Translations under genes and position numbers: made by a program
Part shown: in pieces, positions 1-7,779 of the stretch
Numbering within the stretch: position 1 is the stretch's first letter
How the letters are laid out: each line of letters opens with the position of its first letter
Source: an uncultured Clostridia bacterium
GTDB lineage: Bacteria; Bacillota; Clostridia; TANB77; CAG-508
Assembly: GCA_944388615.1 (NCBI GenBank)
Contig: CALXJL010000005.1
Span: forward strand, 1-25,532
DNA length: 25,532 nt
Direction: 5' to 3'
Notes under the pieces: generated by a model
Told to the model about the DNA's origin: nothing
Database searches by the model: none
Seen by the model: only the letters and a program-made list of their open reading frames with translations

Positions 1-2
1 CA

Positions 3-623
3 TTTGTTTCAATATTAGGTGGTAAAAAAGTATCAGACAAAATTGGAGTAATAGATAGTTTATTAGAAAAAGTAGATACATTAATGATTGGTGGAGGAAT
101 GGCTTATACATTTTTTAAAGCTATGGGATATGATGTAGGAAATTCAATATGTGAATTAGATAAATTAGATTTAGCCACATCATTAATGGAAAAAGCTAAA
201 GCTAAGGGCGTTAAATTAATGCTACCAGTAGATACAAAAGTAGGTAAAGAATTTGATAAAGATACTGAAAGTAAAATAGTTGATTATAAAGAAATACCAG
301 ATGGCTGGGAAGGTTTCGATATAGGACCAAAAACAATTGAAATGTATGAAAAGGAATTAGATACAGCAAAAACTGTAATATGGAATGGACCTGTTGGATT
401 ATTTGAATTTGATCAATTTGCAATAGGAACAAATGCAATAGCTAATAAATTAGCTACATTAGATGATGCAGTAACAATAATTGGTGGAGGAGATTCTGCA
501 GCTGCAGTAGAGAAAATAGGGTTATCAGATAAAATGACACATATGTCTACTGGTGGAGGAGCTTCTTTAGAATTCTTAGAAGGTAAAAAATTACCAGGAA
601 TTGAATGTTTAATGGATAAATAG
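3..623 (+). CDS. pgk: Phosphoglycerate kinase, 3' part (start lies left of the window)
   Basis: Glycolytic enzyme that transfers the acyl phosphate of 1,3-bisphosphoglycerate to ADP, making ATP and 3-phosphoglycerate in the cytosol. The reading frame is open from base 3, so only about the C-terminal half is present (207 codons including the stop). Family landmarks seen: GGKKVSDKIGVI near the left edge, MIGGGMAYTF at 84-113, the WNGPVGLFEF block near 381-410, and the nucleotide-loop region GGGDSAAAV followed by MSTGGGASLEFLEGK close to the C-terminus. It ends at TAG 621-623, as a complete C-terminus should. It leads a run of glycolytic genes (tpiA, gpmI) on the same strand, with two non-glycolytic genes in between. 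Identification is secure; only the missing 5' end is uncertain. Confidence 0.97.
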   Translation, partial: FVSILGGKKVSDKIGVIDSLLEKVDTLMIGGGMAYTFFKAMGYDVGNSICELDKLDLATSLMEKAKAKGVKLMLPVDTKVGKEFDKDTESKIVDYKEIPDGWEGFDIGPKTIEMYEKELDTAKTVIWNGPVGLFEFDQFAIGTNAIANKLATLDDAVTIIGGGDSAAAVEKIGLSDKMTHMSTGGGASLEFLEGKKLPGIECLMDK

Positions 624-630
624 AAAAAAG

Positions 631-662
631 ATGAATAGGAAAATTCGTATTTTCCTATTCAT
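631..662. terminator. Perfect 14-bp hairpin after pgk
   Basis: The arms 631-644 and 649-662 are perfectly complementary with a 4-base loop TCGT. On the plus strand the hairpin is followed by TAAAGTGC rather than a T run. On the minus strand it would be followed by CTTTTTTC. It may be a weak terminator, a 3'-end stabiliser or a processing site that lets some pgk transcripts continue into the Nudix gene. Confidence 0.6.
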
Positions 663-718
663 TAAAGTGCACATATGAATAAGAATAAAAAGTTTATAAT
701 ATATGTGAAGGAATAGAA

Positions 719-1291
719 ATGAAGGAAATAACAGGGTATAAAGTATTTGATGAAAAAAAAGAATTAAAAAGAGTAGTTCCTACTAAGGCAGAACTTAGTC
801 TAGAAGATAATGAATGGTTAAAAGGTGTATCATGTTTTATAATAAATAAAGAGGGAAAAATACTTATTGAGAAAAGAGCAAATAAGGGATTAACACCTGG
901 AAAATTAGATTTATGTTCAGGTCATGTTGATGGAAATGAAGTAAGTACTCAAGCTATGATAAGAGAATTAAGAGAAGAATTGGGAATTCCGTTAGAAGAA
1001 AGTATGAATGTAATTCCATTAGAGGAATTAGATTTAAAGTTTGAAAACAAAGGTACAAGTAAAAGAAACTTTTTTATCAAATTTTTCTGTTTAAAAAGAA
1101 ATAAAGATAATGTAAAAATCCAAAAAGACGAAGTGGAAGAAATATGTTATATACCTATGGAGGAAGCTTTTGAACTTATAAGAACAGGAAAAACTAAATT
1201 CCCAAAAGATGATAGGTATGAAAATATTTTTGAAAAAGTAAGAGAAATATATCATGGAAAGAGTAAAAAAGAAGTAAAAGAATTTAAATAG
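719..1291 (+). CDS. Nudix hydrolase family protein (IPP-isomerase/YfcD-like)
   Basis: A 190-residue Nudix protein. The complete Nudix box G-x5-E-x7-R-E-U-x-E-E-x-G-U is present: Gly68, Glu74, then RELREELGI at 82-90, with the Glu residues that bind the catalytic divalent metal. Members hydrolyse a nucleoside diphosphate linked to another moiety. The layout, with an N-terminal strand region, KGVSCFIINKEGKILIEKR before the box and a long C-terminal part, resembles the YfcD/isopentenyl-diphosphate-isomerase-like branch. Nothing visible fixes the substrate. The start is ATG 719 with GAAGGA at 707-712. It lies between pgk and tpiA and is followed 33 bases later by a nucleotide-kinase-like gene, so a nucleotide housekeeping role is plausible. 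The family call is firm; the substrate is unknown. Confidence 0.88.
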   Translation: MKEITGYKVFDEKKELKRVVPTKAELSLEDNEWLKGVSCFIINKEGKILIEKRANKGLTPGKLDLCSGHVDGNEVSTQAMIRELREELGIPLEESMNVIPLEELDLKFENKGTSKRNFFIKFFCLKRNKDNVKIQKDEVEEICYIPMEEAFELIRTGKTKFPKDDRYENIFEKVREIYHGKSKKEVKEFK

Positions 1292-1324
1292 TATAGTAAT
1301 AAAAAGAAATGGCGGGAATAAATA

Positions 1325-1882
1325 ATGATAATAACATTATCAGGTGTTACAGGAGTAGGAAAATCATATTTAAAAGGAAAAATTATAGAAAAGCTTGGTT
1401 TGAAGAATCTAATTGTTGTAACAACAAGACCAAAAAGAAGTGGAGAAATAGACGGAAAAGATAAGTATTTCATTACAATAGATGAATATAATAGAATGAA
1501 ACAAACAAAAGAAATATCGGTTACATTTAATTTCTTGGGTGAAAACTATGCTTATTATACAAAAGATTTAATATCTACTGTTAATAGCATAACTGAACTT
1601 CATTATACTACAATAAATTTATTTAAGGTTGCAGCAAAAGATGTTATCTCAATATATTTGCTCCCTATTGATATAGAAATAGCAATAGATCAGTTGAGAA
1701 AAAGAAATTTACCTAAAGAAACAGAGCAAAAAAGAATACTAGAAATAAAAGATCAATTAGAAAAAGTAAAAACTAATCCAAATATTATAGAACAATTTGA
1801 TTATGTAATTGAAAATGATTATTCTGATAGAGTAGTGGATAAAATTGTAGATATTTTACAAAATAAAATAAAAAGTACATAA
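1325..1882 (+). CDS. Guanylate-kinase-like P-loop protein
   Basis: A 185-residue protein with a Walker A loop GVTGVGKS at residues 7-14. It is followed by VVTTRPKRSGEIDGKDKYF at 31-49, the pattern (R..R.GE..G.dY.F) that lines the GMP pocket of guanylate kinases. True Gmk converts GMP plus ATP to GDP and ADP. This protein diverges after the nucleotide loop: the central segment YYTKDLISTVNSITELHYTT is not typical of Gmk, and the LID region is RKRNLPKETEQKRILEI. It may therefore be a paralogue with another substrate or a regulatory role. The start is ATG 1325 behind a poor GGCGGG-type ribosome site. It sits between a Nudix gene and tpiA. The fold is confident; catalytic identity is not. Confidence 0.75.
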   Translation: MIITLSGVTGVGKSYLKGKIIEKLGLKNLIVVTTRPKRSGEIDGKDKYFITIDEYNRMKQTKEISVTFNFLGENYAYYTKDLISTVNSITELHYTTINLFKVAAKDVISIYLLPIDIEIAIDQLRKRNLPKETEQKRILEIKDQLEKVKTNPNIIEQFDYVIENDYSDRVVDKIVDILQNKIKST

Positions 1883-1910
1883 AATTTCTAAAGAAAGGAT
1901 ATGATGTAAA

Positions 1911-2663
1911 TTGAGAAAAAAAGTAATAGCAGGAAATTGGAAAATGAATATGTTACCAAATGAAACAATATCATTTATACAAGAATTAGAACCACTTGTA
2001 AAAGATACACAAAATGAAGTTATTTTATGTGTTCCATATACAGATTTGTTTTATGCGCTTTTAACAGCACAAAATACAAATATAAAAATTGGTGCACAAA
2101 ATATGCATTTTGAAGAAAGTGGAGCCTATACAGGTGAAGTATCTGCAAAAATGTTAAAAGCAATAAATGTAGAATATGTAATAATAGGGCATTCTGAAAG
2201 AAGACAATATTTTGCTGAAACAGATGAAACTGTAAATAAAAAACTTAAGGCAGCATTTGCAAATGGATTAAAACCAATTGTATGTGTTGGAGAATCACTT
2301 TCTCAAAGGGAAAATGGTGAAGCAGAAAATGTAATTATAAACCAAGTAAGACTTGCATTAGAGGGATTAACAAATGAACAAGTAAAAAATACTATAATAG
2401 CATATGAACCAATATGGGCCATTGGAACAGGAAAGACTGCAACATCAGAAGATGCTAATAATAGTATAAAATGGATTAGAGCTGAAATAGAAAAAATATA
2501 TGGAAAAGATGTCGCAGAAGAGGTTATAATTCAATATGGAGGAAGTGTTAAATCTTCAAATGCAAAAGAATTATTTACTACATCAGATATAGATGGAGGA
2601 TTAGTAGGTGGTGCAAGCCTTAAATCAGAAGAATTTGCAAAAATAGTTAATTATAATAGATAG
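1911..2663 (+). CDS. tpiA: Triosephosphate isomerase (TTG start)
   Basis: Interconverts dihydroxyacetone phosphate and glyceraldehyde 3-phosphate in glycolysis. The 250 residues match the usual length. Catalytic residues are all visible: Lys11 in AGNWKMN, His94 in IIGHSERR, Glu166 in AYEPIWAIGTGKT, which also gives the mobile loop 6, and the phosphate-binding GGSV and GGLVGGASL near the C-terminus. The start is TTG at 1911: AAGAAAGGAT sits at a suitable distance upstream, and translation from it gives the canonical N-terminus RKKVIAGNWKMN. The stop is 10 bases before gpmI, so the two are co-transcribed. TTG may lower translation slightly relative to gpmI. Very secure. Confidence 0.98.
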   Translation: MRKKVIAGNWKMNMLPNETISFIQELEPLVKDTQNEVILCVPYTDLFYALLTAQNTNIKIGAQNMHFEESGAYTGEVSAKMLKAINVEYVIIGHSERRQYFAETDETVNKKLKAAFANGLKPIVCVGESLSQRENGEAENVIINQVRLALEGLTNEQVKNTIIAYEPIWAIGTGKTATSEDANNSIKWIRAEIEKIYGKDVAEEVIIQYGGSVKSSNAKELFTTSDIDGGLVGGASLKSEEFAKIVNYNR

Positions 2664-2673
2664 GAGAATAATA

Positions 2674-4203
2674 ATGAAAAATAAATTAACAATGCTAATG
2701 ATATTAGATGGATTTGGGATAAATCCTGAGGAAAATGGAAATGCAGTAAAATTAGCAAATACACCAAATTTAGATGAACTAATGAAAACATGTCCTGTAA
2801 CAGAAATTCATACAAGTGGAATGGATGTTGGTTTACCAGATGGGCAAATGGGAAATTCAGAAGTGGGTCATACAAACATAGGAGCTGGAAGAATTGTATA
2901 TCAAGAGTTAACTAGAATAACTAAATCTATAGAAGATGGCGATTTTTTTAGTAATAAAGAATTAGTTGAAGCAATAGAAAATTGTAAAAAACATAATAGT
3001 AAATTACACATTATGGGATTATTATCTGATGGTGGAGTTCATAGTCATATAAGACATTTATATGCTATTTTAGAACTTGCTAAAAGAAAAGATTTTGAAG
3101 ATGTATATGTACATTGTTTCTTAGATGGAAGAGATACACCACCAGCATCTGCAGAAAATTATATAATGAAACTTGAAGAAAAAATGAAAGAAAAGGGTGT
3201 TGGGAAAATAGCAAGTATAACAGGAAGATTTTATGCAATGGATAGAGACAAACGTTGGGAAAGAATAAAAAAATGTTATGATGCTATAGTTAATGGAGAA
3301 GGAATAAAGAAAACATCAGCAATTTCAGCAATTGAATCTTCTTATCAAAAAGAAGTATTTGATGAATTTGTAGAGCCTACATTAATATGTAATGGGGAAA
3401 AACCAATAGCAACAATAGAAAATAATGATTCTGTAGTATTCTTTAATTTTAGACCAGATAGAGCAAGAGAAATTACAAGAACATTAGTAGATAAAGATTT
3501 TAAAGAATTTGAAACAAAGAAGATGAATTTATATTATGTATGTTTCACAAAATATGATGAAACAATGCCAAATGTAAATATAGCTTTTAAACCTACAACA
3601 TTAAAAAATACATTTGGTGAGTATATTAGTAATAATGGTTTAACACAATTGCGTATAGCTGAAACAGAAAAATATGCACATGTTACATTTTTCTTTAATG
3701 GAGGAGAGGAAAAACAATATCCAGGAGAGGATAGAATATTAGTACCATCTCCAAAAGTTAAAACATATGATATGCAACCCGAAATGAGTGCATATGAAGT
3801 AACAGATAAAGTTATAGAGGCCATAGATTCAAATAAATATGATTGTATAATATTAAATTATGCAAATCCTGATATGGTGGGGCATACTGGAGTTTTAGAA
3901 GCTGCTAAAAAAGCAGTAGAAACAATAGATGAATGTGTTGGAAGAGTAGTGGAAGCAGTAAAAAAACAAGACGGAGTTTTATTAATAACAGCAGATCATG
4001 GAAATGCAGAACAAATGATAGATTATGCAACAGGAGAACCACATACAGCTCATACAACTAATCCAGTACCATGCATATTAGTAGGAATGGAAAATGTAAA
4101 ATTGAAAATTGGAAGATTAGCTGATTTAGCTCCAACAATGTTAGATATATTGGATTTAGAAAAACCAGAAGAAATGACAGGAGAATCAATAATAGAAAAG
4201 TAG
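2674..4203 (+). CDS. gpmI: 2,3-bisphosphoglycerate-independent phosphoglycerate mutase
   Basis: Converts 3-phosphoglycerate to 2-phosphoglycerate using two Mn2+ ions, without the 2,3-bisphosphoglycerate cofactor. The 509 residues fit the family (about 510). Asp12 in LDGFG and the phosphoserine nucleophile Ser62 in GQMGNSEVGH are present, as are the substrate segment FLDGRDTPPAS, the RPDRAREITR block and the metal site ITADHGNAEQM near the C-terminus. The start ATG follows GGAG, 10 bases after the tpiA stop. Mn dependence of this enzyme is known for the family. Enolase, which acts next, is not adjacent but lies about 15 kb downstream. Confidence 0.98.
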   Translation: MKNKLTMLMILDGFGINPEENGNAVKLANTPNLDELMKTCPVTEIHTSGMDVGLPDGQMGNSEVGHTNIGAGRIVYQELTRITKSIEDGDFFSNKELVEAIENCKKHNSKLHIMGLLSDGGVHSHIRHLYAILELAKRKDFEDVYVHCFLDGRDTPPASAENYIMKLEEKMKEKGVGKIASITGRFYAMDRDKRWERIKKCYDAIVNGEGIKKTSAISAIESSYQKEVFDEFVEPTLICNGEKPIATIENNDSVVFFNFRPDRAREITRTLVDKDFKEFETKKMNLYYVCFTKYDETMPNVNIAFKPTTLKNTFGEYISNNGLTQLRIAETEKYAHVTFFFNGGEEKQYPGEDRILVPSPKVKTYDMQPEMSAYEVTDKVIEAIDSNKYDCIILNYANPDMVGHTGVLEAAKKAVETIDECVGRVVEAVKKQDGVLLITADHGNAEQMIDYATGEPHTAHTTNPVPCILVGMENVKLKIGRLADLAPTMLDILDLEKPEEMTGESIIEK

Positions 4204-4231
4204 AAGTATATATAGTTTAGGAGGCAATAAT

Positions 4232-5293
4232 ATGTTAAACACACCAAGGATAAGAAACATATATAGCAAAATCCAAAATCAAATTTTTAATATGATTCCT
4301 GAGAAATGGGATAGATTATATTTATATGCATCTGTGATTGAACAGATAAATAATTTACAAACAGGAGAAATGTTTTTCTATTATTTTCCAAAAGGAATAA
4401 TTAAAAAGAATCCAGTAAATGCATATGAAGTTCCAGGAAAGTTTAATGTTGATGAAGATGCATATATGAAATTGGCAGATAGGTTATATGCTACAATTAA
4501 AGAATTAAGAAAAGAATATATAATGGGTAATGAAAAAGTATGGTCTAATATAACAATAAGTATAGAGAATTTTAAATTTAAAGCAGAATTTGGATATGAA
4601 GATTTATTATATTCAAAATATTCTAATTATGAGAGACATTTAATATGGAAGTATGAATATTTAGATTTACAATTAGAAATGCTAAATCGTAAAGAAAGAA
4701 AAATGATTGAAGAATATTTAAATGAGAAGGAATTAGAATTACCAACAAGAAATGTATATACAGAATCAATTTATGACAGACCAATACAAAATAAAATAGA
4801 ATATAATACAAAATCCCAAGATCATAAAGAAATAGATCCAACAAAGATTAAGGAATTTACATTACCAGATACAAGACAAATAAAGAAAATGTCTAAAAAA
4901 TCAAAACGATATATTCAGGCTAAAAGTAGATTAGAATTACCTGAGGTGGTAGAAAAGAAGAAAAAAACTAATGAGAATATACAAATAATAAGACATGATG
5001 AAGATGATGATAAAGAAAGAGAAAAAAATGTAGATATTCTTCATACAGATATATTATCACCACTTGATGAAGAAATAGAAGAGCAAACACTGACAAAGAA
5101 TTTTATTCTTCAATCACCAATGGTTACAAATAAGAAAAAGAAAAAAGAAAATGACTTAGAAGAAATGCTGAAAAAAAGTAGAGAACAATCTAATATGAAA
5201 ACAAGAAATAAACAAAACAAAAATCAAAAGCCTGTAAAACCAATGAATCAATCTAGAAAAAATGTCCAAAGAAGGAAAAGAAATAGTTATTAA
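4232..5293 (+). CDS. YezG/DUF600-like immunity-type domain with long Lys/Glu-rich tail
   Basis: A 353-residue protein in two parts. Residues 1 to about 150 resemble the YezG (DUF600) family: NMIPEKWDRLYLYASV at 20-35, EMFFYYFP at 46-53, then YEVPGKFN, a tryptophan-anchored strand EKVWSNITISIEN, KFKAEFGYEDLL, and ERHLIWKYEYL at 134-144. Bacillus YezG is the antitoxin of the LXG toxin YeeF. Residues 160-353 are low complexity, rich in Lys, Glu, Asp, Asn and Gln, probably disordered and ending very basic (QRRKRNSY); YezG proteins are normally only about 150 residues. An AGGAGG ribosome site precedes ATG 4232. It directly follows gpmI, and no LXG toxin is visible in the window. The domain call comes from reading the pattern, not from a search. 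The role here is unknown. Confidence 0.65.
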   Translation: MLNTPRIRNIYSKIQNQIFNMIPEKWDRLYLYASVIEQINNLQTGEMFFYYFPKGIIKKNPVNAYEVPGKFNVDEDAYMKLADRLYATIKELRKEYIMGNEKVWSNITISIENFKFKAEFGYEDLLYSKYSNYERHLIWKYEYLDLQLEMLNRKERKMIEEYLNEKELELPTRNVYTESIYDRPIQNKIEYNTKSQDHKEIDPTKIKEFTLPDTRQIKKMSKKSKRYIQAKSRLELPEVVEKKKKTNENIQIIRHDEDDDKEREKNVDILHTDILSPLDEEIEEQTLTKNFILQSPMVTNKKKKKENDLEEMLKKSREQSNMKTRNKQNKNQKPVKPMNQSRKNVQRRKRNSY

Positions 5294-5357
5294 TATTGTT
5301 ATAAAAAACAGTATAAAATAAAATAATGAAATATAAAAATAGGAAGGAGTAATTAAT

Positions 5358-6050
5358 ATGTTATATTCAAAAGAATTAGAAGGAATGTGCCATGTTGCAA
5401 AAGGAGTGGATCATGGACCAGCACCAATACCAGAAGAAGGTAAATGGGTAAAAGCAAAAGATATAAAGGATATATCTGGATTAACACATGGTATAGGATG
5501 GTGTGCACCACAACAAGGAGCATGTAAATTAACATTAAATGTAAAAGAAGGAATTATACAAGAAGCTTTAGTTGAAACAATTGGATGTTCAGGAATGACA
5601 CATTCAGCAGCTATGGCAGGTGAAATATTAGTAGGTAAGACAATATTAGAAGCATTAAATACAGACTTAGTATGTGATGCTATAAATACAGCTATGAGAG
5701 AATTATTCTTACAAATAGTATATGGTAGAACTCAAACAGCTTTTTCAGAAGGAGGACTTCCTGTAGGAGCAGGACTTGAAGATTTAGGTAAAGGTCATAC
5801 AAGTCAAGTTGGAACAATATATTCAAGTTCATTAAAAGGTCCAAGATATTTAAATCTTGCTGAAGGATATATAGTTGAAATAGGATTAGATAAAGATGAT
5901 CAAATTATAGGATATAAATATGTTCATTTAGGAAAAATGATGGATAATATTAAAAAAGGAATAGACCCAATGGAAGCTATTGAAAAAGCTTCTGGTACAT
6001 ATGGTAGATTTGATGAAGCTGTAAAGAAAATTGATCCAAGAGAAGCATAA
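5358..6050 (+). CDS. NifU/IscU-like iron-sulfur scaffold protein paired with GGGtGRT protein
   Basis: A 230-residue protein of the NifU-N-like group usually annotated as iron-sulfur cluster assembly scaffold protein. Seen: WCAPQQGACKLTLNV around 48-62, then ETIGCSGMTHSAAMAGE around 73-89, the scaffold-type strand-Cys-helix arrangement. Cysteines at 11, 49, 56, 77 and 106 are candidate ligands. A specific segment GGLPVGAGLEDLGKGHTSQV follows, and the C-terminus is PREA. AGGAAGGAGT precedes ATG 5358. The next gene (48 bases on) is the GGGtGRT protein, and the two are commonly neighbours in anaerobic Firmicutes. What cluster or client they serve is not established. There is no cysteine desulfurase next to it here, although cysE follows the pair. 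Confidence 0.85.
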   Translation: MLYSKELEGMCHVAKGVDHGPAPIPEEGKWVKAKDIKDISGLTHGIGWCAPQQGACKLTLNVKEGIIQEALVETIGCSGMTHSAAMAGEILVGKTILEALNTDLVCDAINTAMRELFLQIVYGRTQTAFSEGGLPVGAGLEDLGKGHTSQVGTIYSSSLKGPRYLNLAEGYIVEIGLDKDDQIIGYKYVHLGKMMDNIKKGIDPMEAIEKASGTYGRFDEAVKKIDPREA

Positions 6051-6097
6051 GATAAATTAGATTTTTATGAAATAAAAAAATATAGGAGGTAAGAATA

Positions 6098-7099
6098 ATG
6101 GCAGTAACATTTGAAAGTTATGAAAGAAGAATAGATCAAATAAAACCAGTAATGGAAAAATACGGAATTAAGGATTTTGAAGATGCTTTAGAAATATGTA
6201 AAGAAAAAGGATTTAATCCATATGAAATAGTAAAAGGAGTTCAACCAATTTGTTTTGAAAATGCTGCATGGGCATATACTTTAGGTGCAGCTATAGCAAT
6301 AAAAAAAGGATGTACAAAAGCAGCAGAAGCTGCAAAAGCAATTGGAGAAGGATTACAAGCATTTTGTATACCAGGTTCAGTTGCAGATGACAGAAAAGTT
6401 GGATTAGGACATGGAAATTTAGCTTCTATGCTTTTATCAGAAGATACAAAATGTTTTGCATTTTTAGCTGGACATGAAAGTTTTGCAGCAGCAGAAGGTG
6501 CAATAGGAATTGCAAAATCTGCAAATAAAGTAAGAAAAGAACCATTAAGAGTTATATTAAATGGTTTAGGAAAAGATGCAGCACAAGTAATTTCAAGAAT
6601 TAATGGATTTACATATGTACAAACAGATTTTGACTTTTTCACAGGAAAAGTAAATATCGTTAAAGAAATACCTTATTCTGATGGAGAAAGAGCAAAAGTT
6701 AGATGTTATGGAGCAAATGATGTTAGAGAAGGTGTAGCAATTATGTGGATGGAAGATGTTGATGTATCTATCACAGGTAACTCAACAAATCCAACAAGAT
6801 TCCAACATCCAGTAGCAGGAACATACAAAAAAGAAAGACTTGCAGAAGGTAAAAAATACTTCTCAGTTGCATCTGGTGGTGGAACAGGAAGAACATTACA
6901 TCCAGATAATATGGCTGCAGGACCTGCATCATATGGTATGACAGATACAATGGGAAGAATGCATTCAGATGCACAATTTGCAGGAAGTTCTTCAGTACCA
7001 GCTCATGTTGAGATGATGGGATTAATTGGAATGGGTAATAACCCAATGGTTGGAGCATCAGTTGCAGTAGCTGTTGCAGTAGAAGAAGCTATGAAATAA
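6098..7099 (+). CDS. GGGtGRT family protein
   Basis: A 333-residue protein of the family named for its motif, seen here as GGGTGRT at residues 260-266. It is followed by a long, highly ordered tail (AAGPASYGMTDTMGRMHSD, FAGSSSVPAHVEMMGLIG) ending in an Ala/Val-rich helix. The N-terminal part has CFENAAWAYTLGAAIAIKKG, with conserved-looking cysteines at 34, 52, 72, 90 and 119. No signal peptide or convincing membrane segment is seen, so it is probably cytosolic. The ribosome site is TAGGAGGT. It is translated just after the NifU-like gene and ends before a strong terminator. Biochemical function is unknown to me; a role linked to Fe-S assembly is inferred only from the constant pairing. Confidence 0.92.
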   Translation: MAVTFESYERRIDQIKPVMEKYGIKDFEDALEICKEKGFNPYEIVKGVQPICFENAAWAYTLGAAIAIKKGCTKAAEAAKAIGEGLQAFCIPGSVADDRKVGLGHGNLASMLLSEDTKCFAFLAGHESFAAAEGAIGIAKSANKVRKEPLRVILNGLGKDAAQVISRINGFTYVQTDFDFFTGKVNIVKEIPYSDGERAKVRCYGANDVREGVAIMWMEDVDVSITGNSTNPTRFQHPVAGTYKKERLAEGKKYFSVASGGGTGRTLHPDNMAAGPASYGMTDTMGRMHSDAQFAGSSSVPAHVEMMGLIGMGNNPMVGASVAVAVAVEEAMK

Positions 7100-7142
7100 T
7101 ATAATATTACTGTATTATAAAATATAAGAAATATAATTAATG

Positions 7143-7185
7143 AAAATGGTGAGCAATTTGTAAATAAACAAGGCTCATCATTTTT
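7143..7185 (+). terminator. Intrinsic terminator after the GGGtGRT gene
   Basis: The 12-base arms 7143-7154 (AAAATGGTGAGC) and 7173-7184 pair with one G-T wobble around an 18-base loop. A run of five T follows within the right arm and tail. It closes the long pgk-to-GGGtGRT transcription unit. Confidence 0.85.
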
Positions 7186-7254
7186 ATATGTAAAATTTTA
7201 ACTTATGAACTAAACCTGAAAAAATAACATAAAATTATACTAGGTGATTAAAAT

Positions 7255-7767
7255 ATGAATGGAATAAAGAGTTTGTATGAAGATGCAAAAAATATAAAGT
7301 ATAAAGATCCTGCTGCCAAAAGGCTAATAGAAGTAATATTGCTTTATCCGGGATTTCATATACTTGTTTTTTATAGATTATCACATTTTTTATATAAGCA
7401 CAGAATGTTTTTTGGAGCAAGGATAATTTCTCAACTAGGGAGATTTTTAACAGGAATAGAAATACATCCAGGAGCAAAAATAGGGAGAAGGTTATTTATA
7501 GATCATGGTATGGGAATTGTAATTGGAGAGACTGCAACAATAGGAGATGATTGTACAATATATCATGATGTGACTCTAGGAGGTACAGGAAAAGATAAGT
7601 ATAAAAGACATCCAGATATAGGGAATAATGTAATGGTTGGTTCTGGTGCAAGAGTTTTAGGACCAATTAAGATTGGAGATAATGTAAAAATCGGTGCAAA
7701 TGCCATTGTTTTAAAAAATATAGAGTCCAATAGTACAGTTGTAGAATGTAATAGAATCGTAAAATGA
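7255..7767 (+). CDS. cysE: Serine O-acetyltransferase, short form with unusual C-terminus
   Basis: Acetylates L-serine with acetyl-CoA to O-acetylserine, the first step of cysteine synthesis. The 170 residues match the short Firmicutes form. An N-terminal helical part (LLYPGFHILVFYRLSHFLY) precedes a left-handed beta helix of hexapeptide repeats starting at GIEIHPGAKIG. The catalytic region DHGMGIVIGETATIG, the YHDVTLGGTGK loop and HPDIGNNVMVGSGARVLG are all typical. The very end is odd: where family members usually have a Val-Val-Gly-x-Pro-x-Arg tail, this one reads STVVECNRIVK and stops at TGA 7765. The tail may be altered or the last codons degraded. A giant hairpin begins only 12 bases later. 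Cysteine supply fits the Fe-S-related genes upstream, but a terminator separates them. Confidence 0.92.
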   Translation: MNGIKSLYEDAKNIKYKDPAAKRLIEVILLYPGFHILVFYRLSHFLYKHRMFFGARIISQLGRFLTGIEIHPGAKIGRRLFIDHGMGIVIGETATIGDDCTIYHDVTLGGTGKDKYKRHPDIGNNVMVGSGARVLGPIKIGDNVKIGANAIVLKNIESNSTVVECNRIVK

Positions 7768-7779
7768 TAGAAAGTATGA

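Noticed and set aside
4232..5293. Full toxin-antitoxin pair with the YezG-like protein
   Set aside because: No LXG-type or other toxin gene is adjacent on either side; neighbours are gpmI and the NifU-like gene.
7186..7254. T-box or cysteine-responsive riboswitch ahead of cysE
   Set aside because: Only about 70 bases lie between the terminator and the start codon, with no T-box core sequence or antiterminator stem.
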